A DNA stretch of 64,000 nucleotides from Prinia subflava. Lineage: Eukaryota > Chordata > Aves > Passeriformes > Cisticolidae. Positions 14,483-28,272 of this stretch are shown here, piece after piece (position 1 is the first letter of the stretch; each line of letters starts with the position of its first letter). Position numbers and translations under genes: made by a program. The notes beneath the pieces were generated by a model. That model was given only the letters and a program-made list of their open reading frames with translations, did not search any database and was not told where the DNA came from. The stretch covers positions 15,270,532-15,334,531 of the forward strand of contig NC_086256.1 of NCBI RefSeq assembly GCF_021018805.1, written 5' to 3'.

Positions 14483-17400
14483 AAATAATTAGTCCTTGGC
14501 TTTTTAAGTGTAAAACTAAATAGGTTACTTTACACACAATTAAAATCATACCACACACCGACAGTTATTAAAATTTCAGGCTGTAAGCACCAGTTCCTAA
14601 CAGAATATTGGTGCTTGATACTTCACTCAAATATTTTATAAATAATATTTGAGAACATAATAAGATTCCTTCATCCTTTGGAAACAGGCAAAAAGCATCT
14701 CTCCTAGGCAGAGAATGCTCTTGCTATGCCACTATCATTTAGTATCATGAAGTGTCTCAGAAATATCCAGTATCATTTTAACAAGCTATGGTTACTTCAT
14801 TCACTTACTCTCATTTTGAGGGCATGTGAATATGACTGTTTTCAACAAGGAAACAACATCAACACCACCTGCCATAACTCTTCTTGCTTTAGAGTGTCCT
14901 TATCAAAAGTAATGCAGAAAACCCCCCGGCATTAATTGTTGTTATGCTTTTTTAAGGGCTGATCTGAAGATCAGAGAGAAACCTTTAAGTATGAAGAAGC
15001 CTTTTGTTTGATGATGTTTGGGCTCAGCATGACAGCTACTTTTTCTTATGTCCTGTTTTTATTTTGAATGCAAGATAACAACAAAACTCCAGTTAGACCT
15101 GGATAATAAGTGAAAAATGCAGGGAGTTGAAACATCACACTTCTCATTAGTGACAGTCTGCCTAGCAAAATGAAAGGAATCATGAGCTGTAGTTAAATAC
15201 TACTTCAGCTTAACCCTCCACTAGTTATCAAGCAATTTCATGAGGATATTTTCAAGAGGGAAAGTCAAATTGACAGCTTTATATGATGAAGACACACAGA
15301 GCAGTAGGAGATAAAAAAGGTTATTGTTTCAAGTAGGCTTTTTTCCCCTCCCCTTCTGGAACCTCTCAGTAATTAAAACATTAATTGTCAATCTGGTGAC
15401 AAGACATTTGAGCTTTACTTATGGATTGCTTTGGTTTTGAACCAAGAACAACAATGACTACCATGGATGTTCACACTGCCTTTTCTGTTATCCTTCCTGA
15501 GTATTTTCCTGCCTATGTGCGTGGTGGGGTCAGAAAGAGAAAAAAGGGAACAAAAAAAAAAACCTGATAGAAAAAGAACTACCTTGAACAGGAATTAAGA
15601 AAATTACTTTAAAAATCAACAGTTTACAAACATTGGACAAACAGTGGACAAAACTAAAATACGTAAAGGTCCAGGAGACCAAACATTAAGGAAAAAGATA
15701 GAGTGATGGAGCAGTATATCAAAACCAAACAGGCCTGCAGCATGCTTGATGCTGATGAAAAGACTAAATTCTCTAGTGCTGCAAACAACCAGGGAACAGG
15801 AGTCAATGATGGCCAAAATCTTTTCCCTGGACACCAGCTACTAAAAATCCAACAAGCCACTGGAGAATTCCATCAAATGAAAATTGTGTGTTTCATGTAT
15901 TCACACAACTAGGGGACCAAAAGGTTACCATCATAAAAGAAACACAAAATGATTTTTTCTAGCATTGTGATGAAATTGTCCATTCAGAATCCACAACATT
16001 TTTAAACAAAACCAAAAGCAAAAAAACCCACAAAGCTATATTAAGACATGGAAAGAATTAAGTACCTAGTTAAAGGCACCCTTCCAATCCTTAATTCCTA
16101 GTTCTAGTTTAGTAATCAGAGCTCCAAAACAGTAGAGCAAAAGCAAAAAGCAAAAAAGGAAAAGAAAAATTTAAAAATTAAAAAACAATTTATCATAGGC
16201 CTGGAAAGATTTCCTTATAAAGAAGAACTGATGCTTTTAGAAAGGCCTAATGAGCAGATTTGGGGAGAAAGCAACTTTTCATTTCCAAAGTAACTCAGGC
16301 CTTGTCTACACTTCAGATGCAAAATCATCTGATGCCCTGGATAGACTCTCACCTCCAAGGAGTGTGGTGCAGAGACTTTGAAGTGAGCCAGACCACGGCC
16401 CAGAAACAAATCCTGTATGACAGCACTAGCCTGAGTCACTGTGTCCCTCTAGTTTACTGTTCAAACACAGGCTGCTGTACCTGCACAGCACCACAACGCT
16501 TTGCAGCAACATTGCAGCCTAGCAAATTCAGCACAATGCACTGCAGCATCTATTTCCAGACATGTAATAGCTTGTGTTTCATTGCTCTGGGATTAAATTT
16601 TGGTTGCTGACAATGTTTACAAATGTGTGTGTTAAGATACAGGCAGACTCCAAAAATGTGTCTCATGAAGTTTAAAAAAATTGGTCAGAACTTTTAGCGA
16701 TTTTTATAGGTAAAAACCTCAAAGGCAAAGTTACAAGCAAAATAGAGACCCTTCACAAACTGTTGGGCAATAGGAGTTCATCAGCAGCTGACTAGAAATG
16801 TGGAGTGGACAAGAATGGAAGGGCAAATGCAGGCAGAGGAAACACACTGAGGCAAAGGTATACAAACATAGGAGTTACTGAGGAAAAGGAAGGGGACAAG
16901 GGCTGTATTTACAAAGCACCACAAGAATGGACGTGTGGGCCAAGGAGTTAAGTGCAGGTACCTTGCAGCATGCACATGCAAATCAGTTCCAAAAGACATT
17001 AGTTTAAATGAGAAGTATGACTGGGAGGGAGGAAACCTCTCATTCTACCATAAACTTCTCCCTATTTCACTGAAGCATGAACACAGAATAAAGAAGGGGG
17101 TTCAGTGAAAACCTCATTATTAATCAGCCCTGTGGATAGTTCAGTATGTATAACCCCTGAGATTCACTCAGGCACCTGCCTCCAGATTGGCTGTGAATGG
17201 GACAATTTATCATAAATGAACACGTAGGAGTGGGGGAAGGCACCGTGGTCATTGCTTGCACTGGAATTTATGATGGAAAGGAAAGTTAATTAAGTTCTGT
17301 GGTCAGTGCTAAAGGGAAAAAATACGAGATCTCCCAAATGCAATTCCTTGCTGGAACAGATATTTTGGCAGAACTTGCCAATTACTGTACTAAACCGTTA

Positions 17401-20400
17401 ATTTGGCAAGAGAGAACTAATTTTATCCCAGTAAGTTTTCAGGGAAAAATACATAGAAACAAAAAAGTTGTGTCATCTGGACTTTTGTTGTCGAAAAGAA
17501 AAGTACACCTGGCATACTCTAGCTACCACCACAACAGCATAGCACTTAACTGAGTGGCACAGTGTGAGCAATAGCAGAGAGGGGAAGGTAAGAGACTTCT
17601 GAAATAAATAGGAATGCCCTAGATTAAAGAAAAATGCAAGGTAACTATATGTGTAATCACATTTGGCTTCTGTGATTCATAATGCAGGATAATTCCATGA
17701 GAAACATCAAATGACTAACAGGGCCATTATTGCTTTGCATGATATTACCTGAAATTTCTAGTTTTGACAAACCAACTACATTATGTTGCATCCTTATATA
17801 TTCTTAAGTATACATAAAAACATCAAAAGGATAAATAATCCTTTTTAAGAACCGAAATCCTCAGGGCAAGACAGACATGAAGTACAATAATTTAGTCAAT
17901 ACCCGCTCCAGCCACATGACCTTGACTATCTGTACCATCCACAGCTCGAGTGCCTTACATGCCTCCAGTTCTGAAGCGAAATCTAAAACATTTCATTAGA
18001 CACGGGCATGAAACAATGCAAGGATCTGCATTCACACGTGCCAGACACAGTTACAGACCAGAGCTTTGCTTGCTGTAGAATATGGACCAACAGCAAGAAT
18101 CAGGAGTGCTGCTGATTATTTTTCTATGCTATTTACCCCATTTTTCATCTGCACTTCCCTGATGGAGCTGCATTTCCCCTGAAGAAGAAGTTGACCATAA
18201 TCCAAAACCTCCTATCACAATACCAGTGCTAAGAACTGGCATTCAGCAGTGAATTAGTGCAAGGCAGGAAACAAAACTGTGCACACCAATCACTATAAAT
18301 AAAATCTGTGCGCCACTGCTGACTAGCTATTACAGCCAAACAGGATAACCCAGTGGTCAAAAAGGTCTGAGAAAAGAAAAGTCCTGGATATGCTAGCCAA
18401 GGAAACAGATTCACAAAATAAAGGGGGAGCTTTGCAAATTTATAGCAGATAGGTGAGAATGGGATCCAAAACACAGCAAAGTGTTCTTTGCTGCACAAAT
18501 ATGCCCTCACGTGAAAAACTCTAGTCCCTGGCCAGGCAGAATATCTTCAAAAGCGACAGCATGACAACTTACTTATGATAGCTCATCTAAGTAAAACAAA
18601 TTGTTAAGCAGCTTCCCAAGACAGGAATAAAAAATTGATTTTTGAAAGGAGAGCAATTGTAGTTTTTCTTGTATCTACTTGCTGTGTTCAGGCAAAAACT
18701 CTTTATTGGATAATCCTGATCCTTTCAACTTCATTAAAATACAAGATCAACAACATAATTTTTGCTAACAGATCATAAGTGCATGCAAAGGACGTAAAAA
18801 TCCATACCTCAACCCTGATGTGCAAAGAAAACAGGGAAACAGACTTCAGTTTCATTTTTACCTATCAATAAAATTTTAAATTTGGGAAAAACTCTCAAAA
18901 ACCAATACAAATACAAGATTTAAAAAATTAAAACTAAAGCAAACATTCAGCTACAGAAGATTTACTAAGGGAGGAATGAATTTTGTTTGTTTAATTTTTA
19001 AGACTTTAATCCTTTTCAAATAAATCCACAAGAAGAAAAATCCAGTGGGCAAGAACACTTAGTGTCTTCAAGCATGCGTTTTTTAATGGTAAAACACTTA
19101 CTTTTTTAAAAAAGTAACTTTTACTTTCTTCAGGGTATATAGCAACATTATTAGTATAAAACTTCACTAATGACATCATTTTAAATTAATGCTAAAGTGA
19201 AAAAGACATGGAAAACTACATGCACATTTAGTGATAGGATCTGGCCCTCTGCTTAATTTTTCTTACCTGAAGTAGAAATAGAGAATTTATTGCCTAATTT
19301 TAATTCATGTCCATGCCTTAAACTTTGTTTTTTACTTGACTTTCAATGACTACAGTATATGAAACCAAAATATATTCCTCTTTATACATATTTTATAATT
19401 TGTTTCAATTTGCATCTTAAAAGGTATTTAACTTTTTCTCCTGGATCCTGATTTCACTTAATGGCAGTAGAAGAGTCACTGTCCTTGATTTAGAATTGTT
19501 TAGTAAGAAGGAGTCAAGGCTAGAGGCACAGAAAACATGTCAATCAGATGTAATTGCTCTCTAAAAGAAACCTTATCAAACTGGAGAACAAGAACTAGCA
19601 CTGAACACATGGATTCACTGCAAGACCTAATCTACTAATGAGCTCAACTTGTTATTTTCAGGCTCACTATTCAAAAAATTCAACATAAGAAACATGATAG
19701 TGAAGGACAATTTTGCTTAAATAGTTGTGGTGAATTATTTACTACAGTTGGATCCAGTAATGTCTCCTGTAGCTGTTTCCCAGCACTTCCCATGACACTT
19801 CCCTTGGAACTACGTCCAGCTTGAACTGCTTGAGCTGAAATTTTCTATACAAAAGGGCTACAGAACCATCTTTCTTCATTAACAAAGCATATGCCTAATT
19901 CTGTGTTGGCAACCTACTCCTCTTAACAGTTACCATCCCTGACCGCAAAAGTTCATGCAGTCGATTTAAAGAAATGTTCCTGATGCTGAAATCTGAGAGC
20001 ATAAATTGAAATGCCAATTTGATCTCCACTGAGATCAATGGGAAGGGATCAGTACAAACCCCCCTTGTTAACATTCTAATGTCCTCATCTGCTTCAGGTT
20101 GCAAACCAAATGCCTAGTAGCACTGGAGAGTACTAAGTATGCTCTTAATGTACATCTTCTCATTTCTTTTCCTTCAGCAAAATGAATTCTTATGATCCAT
20201 AGCAAAAAAGAAATATTATCTTACACTTGAGACAGATGAATGACTGAGAACTTCATTTGACTCCTCCTTTACCAAAGGATCTTGAAAGTTCCTTTGAGGA
20301 GCTTAGATATATATTCAACGAGTAAATGCATGAATTTGGGAAGCAAATATTATAAAAGAAGATGGATTATTTAATGTAAAGAGTAGCATTGGTAAGAAAT

Positions 20401-20563
20401 CAAACACACAGGCTTCAGACTACAAGTCTGGGATTTTCATGAGCTGGGTCTTGCTTACCTCATAATGTTAAACCAATCAGATCAGAGGTTCTGAAACACA
20501 TTTTTCTCAGGTCACCTTGGCAAAAACATGGGTTAAGAAGTACTGAGTCTTATGAGACACAGT

Positions 20564-20565
<2 letters not shown>
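14483..20565. other. AT-rich non-coding DNA
   Basis: No supported gene or named repeat. There are purine-rich stretches (around 15540-15570 and 16140-16190) and a somewhat less AT-rich patch at 16290-16600. That patch has a plus-strand ORF of 116 codons with no recognisable domain and no splice context, and could be a decayed old transposon. The rest is ordinary intronic or intergenic sequence. Confidence 0.55.

Positions 20566-20592
<27 letters not shown>
20566..20592. repeat. T27 homopolymer run
   Basis: Twenty-seven consecutive T. On the minus strand this could be the poly(A) tail of a retrocopy whose body would lie to the right. I found no AATAAA (TTTATT on the plus strand) near the tract and no recognisable gene in the following sequence, so a simple homopolymer is the safer reading. 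Confidence 0.95.
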
Positions 20593-20599
<7 letters not shown>

Positions 20600-21990
20600 G
20601 CCACTGTAAACAATTTTAGTCACTAGGGTAGTGAAAATGCCTTTCATCTCTTCTGTTTTTTTCCTGGGAATTCATTTTTGTTTAAAAGGGCTAAAGTTCA
20701 ATTGAAGTTGATGATTATCTTTAGAGACTTGCAGTAAAGAGTCTTCAGTACCCAGGAATGTCCCCTTAACCGGTTCTGGATCTTCCAGCTATAGCAATCT
20801 GTGACCGCTTTAAGAGCCCAAGTGGCTGAAAAGAACACACCCTCTGTGTCCTGAATGTCTCATTTGTGACTTCTGGAAGTGTTAAAAGCTTCTACACCTG
20901 AGCAAAATCAAGAGGAACTCTACCATAAACATTATCACATACTCCAGTAAGCATCCTGAAAAGAATCATATCCTGAGCAACACAATTCCTGGGTAAGTCG
21001 ATAACCATCAATTCTATGGTTTGACATTCCCTTTGTAAAATGGACATAAAACTTTCCCCTTCTACAGGTTTCACAAAAATAATGTGTAACAGTTGAGAAG
21101 CATTTTGCATGCCAGTGGGGAGCAGCCCAGATGAGCCTATGTGGAGGTGAAATTTTCTCTAATTAGGGCACGATATGAGTATTTCCCAGATAAGTTAGGG
21201 CCACACATGAAACAATGATGTTGAAATGCTGAACTCAGAGAACATAACCCATCTGTGCAGTGAATGAGGCAGTGGTCCTGTAGGACAAAAACCAGCATGT
21301 GATCCCACAATTAAAGACTGTTCATGAAACATTGCCACCAAGCAGAGAAATGCTTTTCAAGGAACAACCTTAAGGTTGGCATTTTCTGACTTGGAGATTT
21401 TATTTTGCAACCTTAACATTTTCAGTATTTCTCACACAAAATATAGGCCCACTTGGAATAAGTGTATGTATATATTAGATTACTATTTTCTAAAAATCCT
21501 TTAGCATTTCCTGGGAAAGACTGCTTTTTTCTCCTTCTATCCTACAAATGATGTTTTAACAGTTATACAGCTATAAGGACTGCTTTAAGGAATTGTGCAG
21601 TTCAACATTCTTGGTTTAAATTTTATGGTGTAAAGAACAGACTGTTTGCAGAAGACTAAGGAAATCAAAAGAAAAAATGAAGAGGCTTTTCTGCTTTCCT
21701 GACAACACACTTCTATTATGACCCCAAGAGTCTCTAATATCCATCCCTAATACCCTGTCATGCTCCTGTAAATGCTAAAAAACGCTGTAATTTGCATGAG
21801 CTTGTATGCTAGACATTTTTATGTCAATGGTAACACACTGAGAATGACAGAGGCTCAGTTGGTAATCCCAGACGAATGTGAATACTGCAATACAACTCAA
21901 CTGAATACTGCATAAGGGCATAGACTATAAACTGTGGTGTCTCCTAGTAAAACCAGTGCACGCAGTTGTTAAACAATGCAGCGCAAAGAA

Positions 21991-22017
21991 GCCTGTGTGG
22001 TGACTCCACACACAGGC
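21991..22017. repeat. Strong inverted repeat (hairpin)
   Basis: GCCTGTGTGG and CCACACACAGGC are complementary apart from a 2-nt bulge and are separated by the 5-nt loop TGACT. A transcript would fold into a stable, G+C-rich stem, but there is no extended precursor-like arm outside it. No function is assigned. Confidence 0.8.
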
Positions 22018-23515
22018 ATGGACTTCAGTTATTTGAAAGCTGGCCGTGCCATGAAGCAAAAATACACCATGCACAGGAGAGCTTTTCTCTCAGCTCCAGT
22101 TTGCACAAGGCTCATTTTCTAGATCTGAAGAGTGAATTTTACGTAAGTCATGTCACCAGTTAAGCACCCACAAAACTTAGTTTGTCCTTCCTCTATATTC
22201 CTCTACACCTGCTACACATCTGACAGAAGTTAGTTTTGAGAATCACAGGTCAGGTGCAAAAATCCATTAACAGACAAAAAGCTTGTCTGAGACCTAAACT
22301 AGCACTCATGAAAGTCAGTTGGGAAGGGATTTGATTTCCATATGAACACTTCCCCAGCCCACAGGCTACTACAAAATCATCAAAGTACTTGCTCATTTCA
22401 GCTATATATGTATTATTTACAGGGCATGCCACAAGAAGAAAGACAGGAGTCACTGAGATTTCTGACCAGTTTGGTTTCATTCCTACAGCAAGCCATCATT
22501 CTTTTGGGTACCTGGTAATCTACAAAAGTTAGAAAATGAAATGTCCTTCCAGGCAAGGTATGTCACAAAGTGGACAACTGTGTGTTCGTGCACTTTCCTC
22601 TTAGGAATATGCCTCTGGCTGGATTCATAGACAGAATACTGGAAATAATATTGAGTAATATTATTAACTGCCCCTAAATGCCTTTGGAAATGGAGATCTA
22701 AGGAACTGGTTCCATGATCTAAACTTAGACACCCACTACTGTGATGAAGCTAAGCATTTGTACTGAACAGGACCAGTCAGAAGTCTTTAGAAAATGTTGG
22801 TAAAATTAGCCTTTTGAGTGTACCATAGAATGAACTGATAATCAAGTGAGGAAGTATATGGCACAGCATTAAGGTAGACATTAGATACTTCTTTGCTGTA
22901 CCACTGCTGTTCCATCCCATCTGTGTCCAGTACCTGTGTAAGAAAGATTTATATGACTCTGGTTTAGTGCACAGTTATAGTAAACAAAAACATAGCAAGA
23001 TGCAAGGGTGATGCAAGGTAGGAGCTATTTTTCAGGTCATCAGAAAGCTGGGAGGTGGAAATTATCATATATTTCATCTCTTCCTCCTAAGATTCATACC
23101 TGTCAGGTCTCCTGCAGTGTAATCTTTCATCTCCACCTTCATGAACCTGCACACCAAGGAGTTGCTCAGCAGGTCTCTGTGCCCCCAAGCCACAGCAGCT
23201 GGCACCAAGCATCACAGGGCAGAAGAACTGAAGCAGCTCTATGCAGCCCTGGATCATCTGCTCTTTGCAGGCAGCTTCAGGAAAAGGTGCTTCCTAAGCC
23301 AGACCTAACCGAGCAGCAGCCTGGCATCTACCAGCTTTCAACAAAAGTAACAGAGTCACCTTTCAAAATATGAGAACAGAATCATGTTTAGACACCAGAA
23401 GATCTCTGTGACCCCACTGCAGGATTCACATGCTCCTTTATTACCAGCTTGCTTCTAAAGAAACAAATATATAGATCTCTGTATCTACAGGATTACAGAA
23501 GAAAATACAAACTTA

Positions 23516-23554
23516 TTCTGATACATTTTACAAATGGTTCTGATACATTTTACA
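23516..23554. repeat. Short direct repeat, 17 bp, period 22
   Basis: TTCTGATACATTTTACA occurs identically at 23516-23532 and 23538-23554, separated by 5 bp. This is a local duplication. No mobile element boundary is visible. Confidence 0.9.
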
Positions 23555-26500
23555 TAATAACTTTACATGAGCAACAGATGTGATTTTATAGAAGTCAACT
23601 GCCTGCTTTTCCACACAGCAATCGGAGGGTTTGAAAATATCTTCATTGAAAAAGAAGGCAGGAGGGAAGGCAACAAATCTTCTATTGTCTGATTGCTGTA
23701 AAATATGCTATCATTGAAATACATTTAACTAGTCATCTTCTGCTTGGGGAATTCACAGTGACTGAGTTCCAGTTCATTACTTGGAGGGCTGTGGTGCTAT
23801 TGTTAGGGTCTCAAAACCAGTAAGATGGCCTAACCCCAGGTTAGAGAGGCTACAATAGCAGAAAGGCAATTATACTGCAGGAGAAATGTTGTCCACTAAT
23901 CAGCTAGCAATCAATTACTAGGAAGAGAAGATAACCCTATTCCCACTCAAGCTCTTCAGTATTAATAGTGCCATCATGTAATTACTTTAGGCATGGGCAG
24001 GTGCATGAAAGGACAGACTCTATAGTACACTGCGTCTAAGATTAATGAGTTCTGTCAATTTGCCCAGCAGACATCTGATTCTTCAGCTTTATGTAGCCAC
24101 TAGTTTTACACATGCCTCATGGTTTTTTTTCTGAAAAAAGCAACTACTAATTTAAACACATCTAAAAAATATACATCTTTAAAAAATCCCCGATTTTACC
24201 AGTAAGATTGCACCACAAATATTTCTAATGTGATTATTGATACAGTACGTTTCCCTATAACAGCTATTCTTCACTTTACTCAGAGTAATGAATGAAACAC
24301 AAGGTCCTACAAGCACATGAAACCTTCTAGAAAAACTGACAGCCTACAATGCTGCAGTCACAACATCCTGAATTTCACTCACACAATCAATTCCAATAAG
24401 GAAAAAAAAAAAGAGAGAGAGAAAAAGAAATGTTTCTGTAAATAAGTCACTGCTCAGAAACCAAGACAAAGCAAATACAGAAGCACTTTCCTGCTAAGTT
24501 AGCAAACATGCTGAATGAGCACATCTGCCAAAAGCAGAATCATACTCTGTGACAAGCTACAGCCCACAGAGTTAAGTCAGAGATACGTAGGTCTACGGGT
24601 CAAGAGAGATATAGCTTAAAATGGGATTTCTAACTGGAAAGTGGTTTCCTTTTCCTCTGAGTTACATCTACTGGAGTAAGCAGTAAAAGCCAGTTTTTAA
24701 AGAGTTTTTAAATGAAACACAAGCTATTTTTAGAAACATCTTCTGTGTTTGGGAATTGTAAAAAAACTCCAATCCCCAGACAAATATGACTTATTCAGGA
24801 TTTTAAGAGTTCTTCATTCTTATTAAAACTCTTTCAAGAAGTTGCTCAAACACTTGCTTAAACCTTTCAAAAATAATCCAAGATATTTAAAGTCATTTAG
24901 CTGCTTAAACATGCAGACAGTCTCTAAGATCCTCTTAGACATCTCTCTGAAAGTTCTGTCTCTTAAATACCTTTGACAATCTGGCTCAAAGTACTTGGCT
25001 GCACATACACACAGCCCTCATGAAATAGCATACTGATATCCATTTGTATTTTGAAGTGCAATCATTCAATAATAACAATAAAATTATACCAAAAAACAGG
25101 GGCTGGACTCAAAATCAAAGTTTCAAATACAGCAGCTATGGAGGTTACCACTCATCAGCCAATTTGCATTAACTACTAGATGTAAGGTCCATGTCTGTGA
25201 ACTGCAAAATCTCGACCTGCTAAAAGATACAGGAATGATGAAGCATTAACTTGTTTTTTTCCCACTGACTTGGGTTGAATTTGATCCCAAAGCACAAGTG
25301 CAGCTTCTGAGGTATCAATCTCATTGGTCTCAATGGTCTGGAAACAATCTCTTTTTCTTTTTGCTTTTCAAAGTATTTCTTCCAAAATCTTAACCCTTTT
25401 AAAAAGAGCCTAAGGCAAAAACTTGAAAAAATTTTTCTCAAAGCTTTTCTGTGACAGGTACAAGAGCTGACCTATTTACTTCTCTCCAAAGTCAGCATCA
25501 TCCTATTTGTTCCTTTTCTGCCACTTCTGTTTGATTATGGAAAACAGTTAGCAGTACCTACTTTCTTACCTTCCATTTAATGTCACAACTGACCACCCAC
25601 AAAATCTTTCTCAAGACTACATTTATTGGATACTAGATTCTGCTAATTAATTCTCTGGATTAATTTCTTCTGAAGTAACATTATCAATTGTTTCCAGTAA
25701 AGAAAAAGCAGACCAGCAGTAACTTGATTTTCACATAAATGGATTAAACTTACACAAATGCAGTGGCTGAAGATATCATTGATCCCGTTCATTGGCTGCT
25801 GCTGCTGCTGTTTCAATTGTTATTTGATATGGCAAAGGACAACAGAGTGGGAAATGGTTTTGATCTGAAGCAACTGTTTCTAAGAAGATACCAGCAACTC
25901 TCACAAGACATAACTTACAAAATGTATTCTAGGCACTGAAAAGCACTAATCCCTAAAATTGTAACTATTTCTGGAAGTCATGGTTTGATCCATAAAGATG
26001 CTCAAGTTCACAGAAGACATTTCAATTGAGGCTGCTCGGTATGCAATAAAAATGTGTGGGAATTGCCAGGGGGAGGAACTATTCTACAAATTGAAAAAAG
26101 GCAAAAAATATTAAATGTCCTTGAAACTATGAACTGGATATCATCAGTTAATGATTTAACATAGAAAGGAAATCACTGCTGCACTAGTCAGTATTAAATG
26201 TTATGGAGAGACCTTCAAAGACATAATGAAAACTTAGGGATACCTGTCTTTCTGAAAGCCAGTGGGAAATCATCACCCAATTTTTTTAAACATATTTGAA
26301 AATATCCTCTTTTCAATTTCTTGTAAAGATACTCTTGGAAATACTGGTTTGGTGTGTTGTATTTGTTATGTAGTGAGTGTTGCATGGTGTCATAAAATCC
26401 AGATGTCCACTTTTGAACACTTTTCTTTCTTGACTTCATTCAGCTTTGACCACAAAACAAAGCTGAGTAGTTTTAGGACTGCTTCAAATCATGTCAGCTG

Positions 26501-27539
26501 ACAAGATATTCAAAGGGTATCAGAGAGGCTCTTCCTCTCAATCTTGCAGTGTGCGGAATGGACTGAGTTGGAAAAATAACTGACTTTTCAATTTAGATTC
26601 TTGTCCTGTGCTCTCTCTTTACCACCATGACTCGTCACTGACAGAGTAGGCAGTTTTCAGCAAGAAGATGCAGGAAATTAAAGTTCAAGAAAAGAAGGAA
26701 TAAGAAGTGAATGGAAAACAAATCTACAAAGCTTACTGAATCCAGACAAACAGGATTTCATCTCATTGAGTTTTATGTTTGATAGCAGGGATTCCTAAAT
26801 TTATTTCAGTCAGCTACTGTCATGAGCAGCACTAAATCAGATAAACTACTATCACTTCCTCTCTTGTCTTACCTCAAAACCTTCTGCTGTATGACCTCAC
26901 TCCCTCTGGCACTAAATACCAACACATGCCCTTGGCTAACTGCACAGTTACCTACCCCTAGCTAATCTTTCCATGCTGGTCTTGGCCACACACCTTCATT
27001 CCAGATCTATAGGTTTCATTTCTTGTGAGGTTCCTGCAGGTGCTGTCACTGCACCAGGACATGCACAGCAAACAGAAGCCCATAGGCAGAGTACAGCTCC
27101 ATGGCAGGGAAGCAGCTCCCACATCACCTGCACTGCACACTCGTCAGTGGGGGAAGGAATTTCACAGGCAAATTCTCACTTATCTTGCATGTCTCATTCC
27201 CACTGGCTTCTAGAGACAAAATGGATTTAATACACACAGTTCTGTCTCGTCAGAAAGTAACCCTAATTCATGCTTTAAAGGATTTTGGTGACACTATTTG
27301 GCTTCCCTCTGAAAAACTTTTGCATCTATCTTGAAACATTTTGCTTCATCTTTGCTGATGGTTTTACCAACAAATCTAACATTGAAATGCATTGCCTCTG
27401 CATCCCATACAACCTCTGGGCAATATAAAACAACCATTCGTTGGCATTTTTATTTACACTATTTGTAGTAAAAACATATTTTTCCACTGCAGAATCTTCT
27501 GAATCTTCTGAAGTTGTACAGAACTTTAGTATTTTTCAA

Positions 27540-28010
27540 AATTTGGTATAAATACAGATAAATCCCTACTGTTCTTAATAATTAACATGTACTATTTAAA
27601 ATATTTTTATACCTGTAATATTTACAGCCAGAGGGGTCTTCACATACTGAGTCTTTCATTCTCAGTAATTCATTAAGAAAACATGGTATAAAGAGGAATC
27701 TGCCTGGATACTGTGAGCGTTTCCATTTCTTGTTTATTGAACTGCTTAAGCTGTCAGTGTTTATGAAAAGGCTATTATTGTAGGAAACTCACAATATAAG
27801 TCATGTCATGGCAGTAACAAAAATAAGACTGACAAAGTTTCTAACTGTTTCAGTTCCTGTTCAGCAGAATATCACCAACTGCTTAATATACTCAGTTAAT
27901 TTGATTAATTAGCTTCATAAATTAGTGCAAATGATCCTTTTATCTCTGTGGTATTAGCAGCTTTCTGTTTTGAACATGTACTCTGCCTGCAAAAATAGTG
28001 ATTGCTTATT
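27540..28010. promoter_or_regulatory. Candidate conserved non-coding element
   Basis: An AT-rich, non-repetitive block with a cluster of homeodomain-type words, for example TTAATTTGATTAATTAGC around 27896-27913. It lies just downstream, in plus-strand coordinates, of nothing coding and 260 bp from the candidate exon at 28273-28421. The look is that of vertebrate CNEs near developmental genes, but conservation cannot be seen from one sequence. Confidence 0.2.
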
Positions 28011-28272
28011 TAATAAGTCTGCTCCTCACATAAGAGTTCACACCTTCTGAATAATATCTATTAACCCATGAACAAATAAAAATAAATAACTATTAAAATG
28101 CTATTTTTACTCATGTCTGCCTTGCAGAGACAGTAGCTAAGGAAAATCAGGACAAATTCAACACATGCATTATGAAGAATTAGTTTTATACCACAAATGC
28201 AAACCCCAAATTGAATCATTCCACGAGGAAAAGAATTTTCTGTATTCTGCCTACAAAAGATAAGGAGATTAC
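28011..28272. other. Short non-coding spacer, probable intron
   Basis: AT-rich sequence between the candidate regulatory block and the candidate exon. If the exon call is right, this is the start of the intron that follows it on the minus strand. The donor lies at 28267-28272 as GTAATC read on the minus strand. Confidence 0.4.

Larger units (their letters stand above)
20593..27539. other. AT-rich non-coding DNA
   Basis: No supported gene. It contains the hairpin at 21991-22017 and the short duplication at 23516-23554 (listed separately), a purine run at about 24402-24430 and a short CTG run at about 25797-25810. A minus-strand ORF at 20892-21110 ends just before a donor-like CAG|GTGTAG, but no matching acceptor was found upstream, so it is not called. 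A less AT-rich patch at about 22990-23360 has a 121-codon plus-strand ORF without recognisable features. Confidence 0.5.

Noticed and set aside
16290..16600. Possible old DNA transposon (words like CCTTGTCTACACTTCAGATG)
   Set aside because: Only a single short word resembles a known repeat. No terminal inverted repeats or duplications were found.
20566..21110. Processed pseudogene on the minus strand with the T27 run as poly(A) tail and the 72-codon ORF at 20892-21110 as remnant
   Set aside because: No AATAAA near the tract, no recognisable parent protein and no acceptor for an exon reading. Processed pseudogenes are also rare in birds.
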